The notes under the pieces are model-generated. The model did not search any database. It was not told where the DNA came from and was given only the letters and a program-made list of their open reading frames with translations. Position numbers and translations under genes: made by a program. Below, piece after piece: positions 55,460 to 62,249 of a stretch of 64,000 nucleotides of DNA. Origin of the DNA: Paenibacillus sp. FSL K6-0276 (lineage in GTDB: Bacteria > Bacillota > Bacilli > Paenibacillales > Paenibacillaceae); the NCBI RefSeq assembly GCF_037977235.1, contig NZ_CP150276.1, positions 1,984,001 to 2,048,000 of the forward strand, in the 5' to 3' direction. Every line of letters begins with the position of its first letter. Within the stretch, counting starts at the first letter, position 1.

Positions 55460-56869
55460 ATGAATAATAAATCAGGTCGTCATTCCTTCCGAGAGCGACT
55501 GGATCATATGGTGGGTAAGCTTCGTACGGACATCCTAAGTGGAGTGCTACAGCCAGGTGCTTATCTGCCAGCAGAGAGTACGCTAGCTAAGCAATTTGAG
55601 CTAAGTAATAAATCGGTCAGAAGAGGGCTGGATGTGCTGGTCCAGGAAGGCCTTATCGTCAAAATCGACCGTGTCGGAAGCAAGGTTATGGAATCCGTGC
55701 AGGAGAGAATCCGTATTCATTTTGGCTGCAGTGCTTCGTTGTCCAAGGACTTTCTGCTGGAGGATCTAATTGGTGAATTTCATCGACTGCATCCCGGTAT
55801 TCATATTCTTCCACTGGCGTTGAATGATTTTGACCATGTGAATTCTGCGGTGGAGATGATCAATAATGGAATGCTCGATGCCGTATCGCTGAATAGCACG
55901 CAATTTCAGGAAATGTCCGAAAATGGCTCGGCTGAGCTGCTGGAATCGCTTGATCCTGATCCTGAATTATATCCAATTGCGACGGAGGCTTTCTATCATG
56001 AAGAGCAGTTGTATGCCTATCCGATTTCCTTCTCCCCTGTGGTGCTGTGTTACAACAAGGCTCATTTTCGGGAAGCAGATCTGCCGGAACCGGATAGCTA
56101 TTGGACCTGGGATGACTTGATTGATGCGGCTCGTCAGTTGGCAGAGAAACGTGGACGCCATGCAATTTATTTTGTGCCTGCTTCCGAGAATCGTTATTCT
56201 GTATTCCTGCTGCAGAGCGGGATTCAAACCGTGGCAGACGGAAATGAGCACCGTACACTTAGTCCGGAGACGGCAAACAGCCTTAGTGTATATAGTCGGC
56301 TTGTGAACAACCATCAGATTTTCCCTAAATATCTTGCTGGCAATCATGAAGATGAGACGATCTCTTTGTTTGTCCAAGAACAAGTATCAATGATTCTGAC
56401 GACCTTTTTTAATTTAAATGAATTCAAGGCGTTAACGCTGGATTATGATCTTGCTCCGTTACCAAGGCTGAAAACAAAGGATCCACAGAAGACCTTGCTG
56501 GTCACGATCGGAGCGGCTGTGGTCGGGAATTCAAGACAAAAGGAAGCGGCTCGTCAATTCGTTAACTTCCTTGCTTCCGTAGAAGCACAGAAAATTATCC
56601 GTGAACGAACAGTAAGCATTCCAGCTCGAAAGCGGATCGCTGAGATGAGCACTGCGGATCATTTGAATCGTCCTTCGAGATATCTGATGTACAGAGAGTT
56701 ATTTCCAACCTTCTCCTACCTTAAAGATTTAGGGCTTCCTATAGCCGTTCTAAAAAGCTTTCGCAAATTGTTGAACGCTTATTGGTCAAAGATGATTGAT
56801 GAGGAAACGCTTCATGAGGAATTGAGCGACTTAATCTCGGAACAGGATGATACCGATCAGAAGTTTTAA
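55460..56869 (+). CDS. GntR winged helix fused to an extracellular-type solute-binding domain
   Basis: The protein is about 469 residues. Residues 1-80 are a GntR winged helix ('LRTDILSGVLQPGAYLPAESTLAKQFELSNKSVRRGLDVLVQEGLIVKIDRVGSKVM'). Residues about 85-450 resemble family 1 sugar-binding proteins ('LIGEFHRLHPGIHILPL', 'YPISFSPVVLCYNKAHFREADLPEPDSYWTWDDLIDAARQLAEKRG', 'AAVVGNSRQKEAARQFVNFLAS'). There is no signal peptide or lipobox, so the sugar-binding fold acts inside the cell as the effector domain. ATG 55460 is taken for its GGGGAG site. It directly precedes an importer with its own substrate-binding lipoprotein, and most likely controls it. Confidence 0.9.
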   Translation: MNNKSGRHSFRERLDHMVGKLRTDILSGVLQPGAYLPAESTLAKQFELSNKSVRRGLDVLVQEGLIVKIDRVGSKVMESVQERIRIHFGCSASLSKDFLLEDLIGEFHRLHPGIHILPLALNDFDHVNSAVEMINNGMLDAVSLNSTQFQEMSENGSAELLESLDPDPELYPIATEAFYHEEQLYAYPISFSPVVLCYNKAHFREADLPEPDSYWTWDDLIDAARQLAEKRGRHAIYFVPASENRYSVFLLQSGIQTVADGNEHRTLSPETANSLSVYSRLVNNHQIFPKYLAGNHEDETISLFVQEQVSMILTTFFNLNEFKALTLDYDLAPLPRLKTKDPQKTLLVTIGAAVVGNSRQKEAARQFVNFLASVEAQKIIRERTVSIPARKRIAEMSTADHLNRPSRYLMYRELFPTFSYLKDLGLPIAVLKSFRKLLNAYWSKMIDEETLHEELSDLISEQDDTDQKF

Positions 56870-56914
56870 GAGGTGTTTTTCTGCGATTGATGTTCTCTTT
56901 AGAATATAAGTAAA

Positions 56915-56956
56915 GCGTGATAATGGTGCTGTTAGGCCATTATTACGCATTTTTTT
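56915..56956 (+). terminator. Terminator of the GntR-SBP regulator gene
   Basis: GCGTGATAATGG (56915-56926) pairs with CCATTATTACGC (56937-56948), with one G-T pair, and is followed by seven T. Confidence 0.92.
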
Positions 56957-57142
56957 AAATAAAAGAAAGCAGAATATGCATGCGATACCTGATCTTAATA
57001 AGATCCGAAGCGATTTATTTGAAATGTCTAAGTACGAGCATTTATGTAAGCGTTTTCTATTAATTTTGAGGGTTTTCAACATTTTGCGACAGGTACATGT
57101 TATATAAGGTTACACTTATTAGAGATATTTCTTATTATTATA

Positions 57143-57171
57143 TTGACATCATGTAGGCTGGAAAATATAAT
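57143..57171 (+). promoter_or_regulatory. Consensus sigma-A promoter of the importer operon
   Basis: TTGACA at 57143-57148 and TATAAT at 57166-57171 are separated by exactly 17 bases. Both hexamers are perfect consensus, so tight negative control is expected. Confidence 0.85.
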
Positions 57172-57176
57172 AAAAT

Positions 57177-57227
57177 ACATCAGATGTATATCAGATTGAG
57201 GGGTAGAAAAGTCTGTAACTCTGATAT
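57177..57227. promoter_or_regulatory. Inverted repeats downstream of the importer promoter, candidate operator
   Basis: ACATCAGATGT (57177-57187) is a perfect odd palindrome. ATATCAGA (57188-57195) is mirrored by TCTGATAT (57220-57227). They lie at about +1 to +50 of the consensus promoter, where a bound repressor would block transcription. The GntR-SBP fusion is the natural candidate. Confidence 0.6.
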
Positions 57228-57437
57228 GTAAATCAAAAAGAAGTCAGAACAGATGTTTTCGTCTATTTTTAGTTAAAAAAGAGGCTAATGAAAGGAGGAT
57301 ATATCCTATAAAAGGTTGTTTACAGTATTATTATTCATTTTAAAATTTATTAATGTATCGTTGATTCCTTCTGGTTGATGTTAGTGAATATATCATAATG
57401 ATTATCTTATTTTTAGTTATTAATAGGGGGTTGAATT

Positions 57438-59096
57438 ATGAATGTTGCTAAAAGGAAATTAGTTCTGCTGCTGCCTATACTATTGTCACTAGTTACACTC
57501 GTATCTGCTTGCGGGAGTTCGAATACTAATACGGGCAATACCGCAGATCCTACTGCGGAGGTTCAGAAGGCTACGCAAGCTCCCACTAAGGAAGGTAAAA
57601 CAATAGGCGGTCTGCAGCTCCCGATTGTTTCAGATAAGCTTGAACTGTCACTTTGGTCACCCAGCGGCGGCAATTTCAGAGGAACTAATTTTAATGAGAA
57701 ATTATCCTTTAAGCAAATGGAAGAGAACACTAACATTCATATCGACTTTCAGCATAGTACGGAAGCCAGTGCGGAAGCCTTCAGCTTATTAATGTCATCT
57801 GGTAAGCTGCCGGACATTATCTACAATGATCTATGGGGCACAGATTCCGGGAAATATGGTACACAAGGCGCGCTGCTTCCTCTGGAAGATTTAATTGAGA
57901 AAAATGCGCCAAACTTCAAGAAAATCCTCGTCGACAACCCGGATATCCGGGGACAAATCACTTCGCCTGAAGGCCACATTTTTTACCTACCTAATCTCGT
58001 TCTTGATTCACAGGATCTCACTCAAATGTTCCCGCAAGTGCGGAAAGACTGGATCGATAAGCTAGGTCTAAATATGCCGGAAACCACGGAAGATTGGTAT
58101 AACATGCTCAAGGCATTTAGGGAGCAGGATGCTAACGGAAATGGCAAGAAAGATGAAATTCCACTAGTCACAGTCAACTTGGAAAATATCATGATGTTAT
58201 TCGCTCCTGCCTTTGGCGTCGACTACGGATTCTTCGTAGATAATGGTCAAGTAAAATATGGCCCGAATGATCCAAAATTCAAGGATGTCGTAACCTATCT
58301 GCACCGTCTTTACGATGAACAATTGCTAGACCCGAACTATCTGGTGGATACCACATTCCAGACACTGACTGAGAAGGTGACTACCGATGTGGCAGGGGCA
58401 TGGTTTGGTTGGTCTGGCTCCTACATGGGGAACTTTACTACCCTAATGGAGGGCAAACATCCAACCTTCAAAATTGCACCGGCCATTCCACCTAAAGGAC
58501 CGAACGGTGATCAACGTCACGTCTCCTTCCGCTGGCAGGCAGCAGCACACGGATTGGCGGTCTCCTCGCGGACCGAGCATCCTGAGGAAGTGATGAAATG
58601 GCTGGATTATCAATACTCAGAAGAAGGCATTCTGCTGAACAACTTTGGGGTTGAAGGCAAATCCTATGATCTGGTGAACGGAGAACCTATTTATAAGAAA
58701 GAAGTAACTCATCCGACCAATGGTCTCACGAATACGCAAGAACTGCTGAACCATACGATCGGGGGCGGAAGCTGGGCTACGGTAGCGGATACCAGATATG
58801 CTGAACAAATCCGAGAAGCTAACGGGCAGACGGAGAATCCACTCGAGTTATACAGTGACTATATTGATTTTGATAGCAAGTTGCCTCCAGTCCAATTTAC
58901 AACAGAGGAAAACGATGTAGTGGTTCCTTTGATGGCCGATATTCAGACCTATGTAGCCGAAACGATCAATGCCATGATCATGGGGCGCCAAAAGATTGAA
59001 GACTATGACAAAGTAATGAAGCAGCTTGAGAAGATGGGAATTAATGATGTGCTAAAAGAGTATCAGGTTGCACACGAGCGATTTAAAGGGAAATGA
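57438..59096 (+). CDS. Substrate-binding lipoprotein of a carbohydrate ABC importer
   Basis: This 552-residue protein has a lipoprotein signal ending 'LVTLVSAC' with lipid-carrying C25. The mature part is a family 1-like binding protein of the Paenibacillus LplA type ('LSLWSPSGGNFRGTNFNEKLSFKQMEENTNIHIDFQH', 'LPDIIYNDLWGTDSGKYGTQGALLPLEDLIEKNAPNFKKIL', 'YNMLKAFREQDANGNGKKDEIPL'). It captures an oligosaccharide outside the membrane for the two permeases that follow. The ligand is unknown. The ATPase is not in the operon and is probably a shared MsmK-type protein. GGGGGGTTG provides the ribosome site. Confidence 0.93.
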   Translation: MNVAKRKLVLLLPILLSLVTLVSACGSSNTNTGNTADPTAEVQKATQAPTKEGKTIGGLQLPIVSDKLELSLWSPSGGNFRGTNFNEKLSFKQMEENTNIHIDFQHSTEASAEAFSLLMSSGKLPDIIYNDLWGTDSGKYGTQGALLPLEDLIEKNAPNFKKILVDNPDIRGQITSPEGHIFYLPNLVLDSQDLTQMFPQVRKDWIDKLGLNMPETTEDWYNMLKAFREQDANGNGKKDEIPLVTVNLENIMMLFAPAFGVDYGFFVDNGQVKYGPNDPKFKDVVTYLHRLYDEQLLDPNYLVDTTFQTLTEKVTTDVAGAWFGWSGSYMGNFTTLMEGKHPTFKIAPAIPPKGPNGDQRHVSFRWQAAAHGLAVSSRTEHPEEVMKWLDYQYSEEGILLNNFGVEGKSYDLVNGEPIYKKEVTHPTNGLTNTQELLNHTIGGGSWATVADTRYAEQIREANGQTENPLELYSDYIDFDSKLPPVQFTTEENDVVVPLMADIQTYVAETINAMIMGRQKIEDYDKVMKQLEKMGINDVLKEYQVAHERFKGK

Positions 59097-59114
59097 TTCA
59101 GCTTGTGAGTAGGT

Positions 59115-59167
59115 TGTCATGGGTCGAGCGGTTCAGAGATTGCTTTGTGACCGCTCGCCACATGACA
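59115..59167 (+). other. Intercistronic hairpin between lipoprotein and permease genes
   Basis: TGTCATG (59115-59121) pairs with CATGACA (59161-59167) and CGAGCGGT (59125-59132) with ACCGCTCG (59150-59157). No T run follows, so it is more likely a 3'-end stabiliser that raises lipoprotein over permease levels than a terminator. Confidence 0.7.
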
Positions 59168-59205
59168 GCTATGACTAACGCCAGTGTCCGGGAGAGGAGA
59201 ACTAT

Positions 59206-60171
59206 ATGGCTGTACCTGTAAAAGTCACTAAAGTTGAAAGCAGGAAGCTTCCGGTCAAGAGGAGTCCAATTCCCTGGAAGCGGATAGCCTCCAATCGCTA
59301 TCTGTATCTCATGCTACTCCCTACGGTTTTGTATTTTCTGATTTTTGAATACAAGCCGATGTATGGGGCGATCATTGCTTTTAAGAACTTCAACCCCTAT
59401 TTGGGGATCACGGATAGCCCTTGGGTGGGCTTCAAGAATTTCGAGAAGTTTTTCGAAAGCTACTATTTTCTCAGACTGCTTAAAAATACCTTCTTAATGA
59501 GTTTCTACTCACTGATCTTCATTTTTCCTGCTTCACTTGCTTTTGCTCTGCTGCTCAATGAGCTGCGGCTCAAGAAGCTGAAGTCCTTTCTGCAGACCGT
59601 GTCTTATTTGCCGCATTTTATTTCGCTGATCGTCATCTGCGGGATGATTATTGATTTCACCAAACCCGGAGGTATTATTAACAGCCTGTTGCTTGGCATC
59701 GGCCTGATCTCGGAGCCCATTCAGTTCCTGATTCTGCCGGAATGGTTTCGAACGATCTATGTGGGTTCTGGCATGTGGCAGAGCCTAGGCTGGAATTCAA
59801 TTATCTACTTAGCGGCGTTATCTGGCATCAATCCGAGCCTTTACGAGGCTGCAGTTGTAGATGGAGCAGGGCGATGGAAACAGCTAACGAATATAACGCT
59901 ACCTGGGATTCTGCCTACAGTGCTAATCCTTTTGATTCTGAATGTGGGTACCCTGCTGAATGTGGGCTGGGACAAAATTATATTGCTTTACAATCCTGGA
60001 ACGTACGTCACTGCGGATGTTATCTCAACATTTGTGTATAGACGAGGTGTAATGGAGGCGAATTACAGTTTTTCTGCAGCGGTAGGATTATTCAATTCCG
60101 TAATTAACTTCACATTGCTCGTTCTAGCCAACCGTATCAGCCGAAAAACAACTGAAAGCAGCCTATGGTGA
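59206..60171 (+). CDS. Sugar ABC transporter permease, LplB type
   Basis: This 321-residue protein has six membrane segments and the inner-membrane EAA loop ('LYEAAVVDGAGRWKQLTNITLPGILPT'). 'YLMLLPTVLYFLIFEYKPMYGAIIAFKNFNPYLGI' is characteristic of LplB-type permeases in Paenibacillus. It forms a heterodimer with the next permease. The start has GGAGAGGAG. Confidence 0.94.
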   Translation: MAVPVKVTKVESRKLPVKRSPIPWKRIASNRYLYLMLLPTVLYFLIFEYKPMYGAIIAFKNFNPYLGITDSPWVGFKNFEKFFESYYFLRLLKNTFLMSFYSLIFIFPASLAFALLLNELRLKKLKSFLQTVSYLPHFISLIVICGMIIDFTKPGGIINSLLLGIGLISEPIQFLILPEWFRTIYVGSGMWQSLGWNSIIYLAALSGINPSLYEAAVVDGAGRWKQLTNITLPGILPTVLILLILNVGTLLNVGWDKIILLYNPGTYVTADVISTFVYRRGVMEANYSFSAAVGLFNSVINFTLLVLANRISRKTTESSLW

Positions 60172-60241
60172 AAATGGGCTTTCGAAGTGAGTTTTGTAAG
60201 ATGCAGAATCAATGATGTAATGACTTTTGGGAGGGTAGACA

Positions 60242-61120
60242 ATGGTTGTGAAACGCAGTATGGGTGAAATCATATTCGACAGCTGCAATGTGCTGTTTCT
60301 GATCTTGTGTTCTTTCCTGTTCCTGTACCCGATGTGGTACGTGCTGGTCTCCTCATTCAGCGATGCACATGCTATTGCTGCGGGGAAGGTAAGCTTTTTT
60401 CCAATCGGCTTTAATCTGGATGCTTACAAGCTGGTATTTGAGGATACGCGGGTATGGACGGCTTACGGAAATACTTTCTTTTATGTCATTGTCGGTACGT
60501 TGATTAATCTGGTGCTAACTACACTTGGTGCTTATCCTCTGTCCAGAAAGAATCTGGAGGGGAGAAATGTCATTATGGCTTTCATCGTGTTCACGATGTT
60601 TTTCAGTGGTGGTCTAATTCCCGCGTATCTGAATGTCCGTGAGCTTGGCTTGTATGATACGCGGTGGGCGCTGCTGTTACCTGGTGCGGTTAGTGCTTTT
60701 AATTTAATAGTGATGCGGACCTTTTTTCAGTCTATTCCTGATAGTTTGATAGAGTCTGCCAAAATAGATGGCGCCCACGATTTCAGAATTTTGCTGCGGA
60801 TCGTGCTTCCGCTCTCCATGCCGGTTCTGGCGGTGATGACTCTCTTCTATGCGGTAGGCCACTGGAACAGTTGGTTCTCGGCCATGATTTATTTACAGGA
60901 TCGGAATTTGTTCCCGCTTCAATTGATTTTGAGGGAAATCCTGATTCAATCCTCTGCTCAAAATATGCTGGCCGGCGTTACCCAAGATGAGGTGTTTCGT
61001 ATTAGTGAATCTATTAAATTCGCTACGATTATCATAGCTACCGTGCCGATTTTGATGATCTATCCATTTTTGCAGAAATATTTCGTAAAAGGTGTAATGA
61101 TCGGTGCGCTGAAGGAGTAA
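60242..61120 (+). CDS. Carbohydrate ABC transporter permease, LplC type
   Basis: This 292-residue protein has six membrane segments, and the EAA loop reads 'IPDSLIESAKIDGAHDFRILLRIVLPLSMP'. 'FLFLYPMWYVLVSSFSDAHAIAAGKVSFFPIGFNLDAY' and the C-terminal 'PFLQKYFVKGVMIGALKE' mark the LplC group. It completes the translocation pore. The start is at ATG 60242 after GGGAGGG. Confidence 0.94.
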   Translation: MVVKRSMGEIIFDSCNVLFLILCSFLFLYPMWYVLVSSFSDAHAIAAGKVSFFPIGFNLDAYKLVFEDTRVWTAYGNTFFYVIVGTLINLVLTTLGAYPLSRKNLEGRNVIMAFIVFTMFFSGGLIPAYLNVRELGLYDTRWALLLPGAVSAFNLIVMRTFFQSIPDSLIESAKIDGAHDFRILLRIVLPLSMPVLAVMTLFYAVGHWNSWFSAMIYLQDRNLFPLQLILREILIQSSAQNMLAGVTQDEVFRISESIKFATIIIATVPILMIYPFLQKYFVKGVMIGALKE

Positions 61121-61184
61121 CAGCCATAGAGAAGATACTGCATGAGACAGAATCGTTTCTGAAGCAGTCGGGAGGAGAAGACAT

Positions 61185-62249
61185 ATGAAGGCGGTAATAT
61201 CTCAGGAGGGACAGATTCGCATGTCGGATGTTCTGACACCAGTCATTGAAGATGGATTTGTACTAGTCCAGACTGAATATTCGGCGATTAGCCCCGGAAC
61301 GGAAATGATGATGAATGGTCTGCACCGTACGCAACATATTGTACTCGGATATAGTGCAGCAGGTGTAATCCGAACGCGTGGGAAGGGAATGGAGCACTGG
61401 CCTGAAGGGCTTCGGGTAGCTTGTTATGGCGGTCCTTTTGCGAAGCATGCAGAATGGCTGCTAATGCCTCAGCATTTGATGGTGCCCATTCCTGATCATG
61501 TAAGTTCGGAGGAAGCATCGACAGTTGGGCTTGGAGCCATTGCAGTACATGCGGTAAGGCAGGTTGCACCGCAGTTTGGGGAGACACTTGTGTTGATCGG
61601 TGCCGGAATTCTTGGACAGTTGATTGCGCAGATTGCTAAGGCGGCAGGATGCCGAGTGATTGTCTATGATTTGCTTACAGAGCGCTGTGAGATGGCTGAG
61701 AACTTAGGTATTAGACACATCGCTACTAGTCCCGAGAAGGTGAAGGAGCATCTTTCAAACCTGACGGCGGACATGGGAGCAGATGCAGTCATCGTATGTG
61801 CGGGCGGCAAAACCGGCGACCTAATTGATCAAGCACTAGAGTGGGTACGGGATCGCGGCAAGGTACTGTTGGTCGGAGACATAAAGCCAGATTTCTCTCG
61901 TGATCTGATGTTCAGTAAGGAAGCTCAAGTTCTGATTTCTAGAGCCGGCGGTCCCGGACGATATGATCCTATCTATGAGCGGCAGGGAATTGATTATCCT
62001 TACGGCTACGTGCGGTGGACGGAAGGGCGTAATATGGCTGAATATATTCGGTTGATCTCCGAAGGGGATATTCAGGTGAAACCGTTGATTAGTGCGATAT
62101 TCCCGGTCGAACGTTGTGAAGAGGCCTTTCGGCGTTATGCAGAGGACCCGGTGGATCTGTTGGGAGCGGTATTAGCTTATCCTGCGGCAGTTTCTGGGGT
62201 AGAAGCGCAGGTGAAGGAACAACTGACGAAAGAAGGCGGGAGCAGATGA
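61185..62249 (+). CDS. Medium-chain dehydrogenase/reductase (zinc-type alcohol dehydrogenase family)
   Basis: This 354-residue protein has a GroES-like N-terminal domain ('VQTEYSAISPGTEMMMNG', 'HIVLGYSAAGVI') and a Rossmann domain ('TLVLIGAGILGQLIAQIAKAAGCRVIVYD'). The structural-zinc cysteine cluster is missing and the catalytic-zinc cysteine region is atypical, as in the sugar- and inositol-related subgroup, so zinc dependence is uncertain. The start follows GGAGGAG and the end overlaps the propeller gene by ATGA. It probably oxidises or reduces a compound brought in by the importer. Confidence 0.88.
   Translation: MKAVISQEGQIRMSDVLTPVIEDGFVLVQTEYSAISPGTEMMMNGLHRTQHIVLGYSAAGVIRTRGKGMEHWPEGLRVACYGGPFAKHAEWLLMPQHLMVPIPDHVSSEEASTVGLGAIAVHAVRQVAPQFGETLVLIGAGILGQLIAQIAKAAGCRVIVYDLLTERCEMAENLGIRHIATSPEKVKEHLSNLTADMGADAVIVCAGGKTGDLIDQALEWVRDRGKVLLVGDIKPDFSRDLMFSKEAQVLISRAGGPGRYDPIYERQGIDYPYGYVRWTEGRNMAEYIRLISEGDIQVKPLISAIFPVERCEEAFRRYAEDPVDLLGAVLAYPAAVSGVEAQVKEQLTKEGGSR

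Larger units (their letters stand above)
56870..57437. other. Regulatory region of the importer operon
   Basis: It contains the upstream terminator, the consensus promoter, inverted repeats and a leader of about 260 bases before the lipoprotein start. The leader has the palindrome GGATATATCC (57297-57306) next to an AAAGGAGG that does not precede a usable gene. No coding frame of note is seen. Confidence 0.65.

Noticed and set aside
57172-57437. Metabolite riboswitch in the importer leader
   Set aside because: The leader is long, but no conserved aptamer core or expression-platform terminator was seen; inverted repeats fit a protein operator better.
61263-61587. Reverse frames inside the MDR oxidoreductase gene
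   Set aside because: They are shadows of the coding strand with no independent support.
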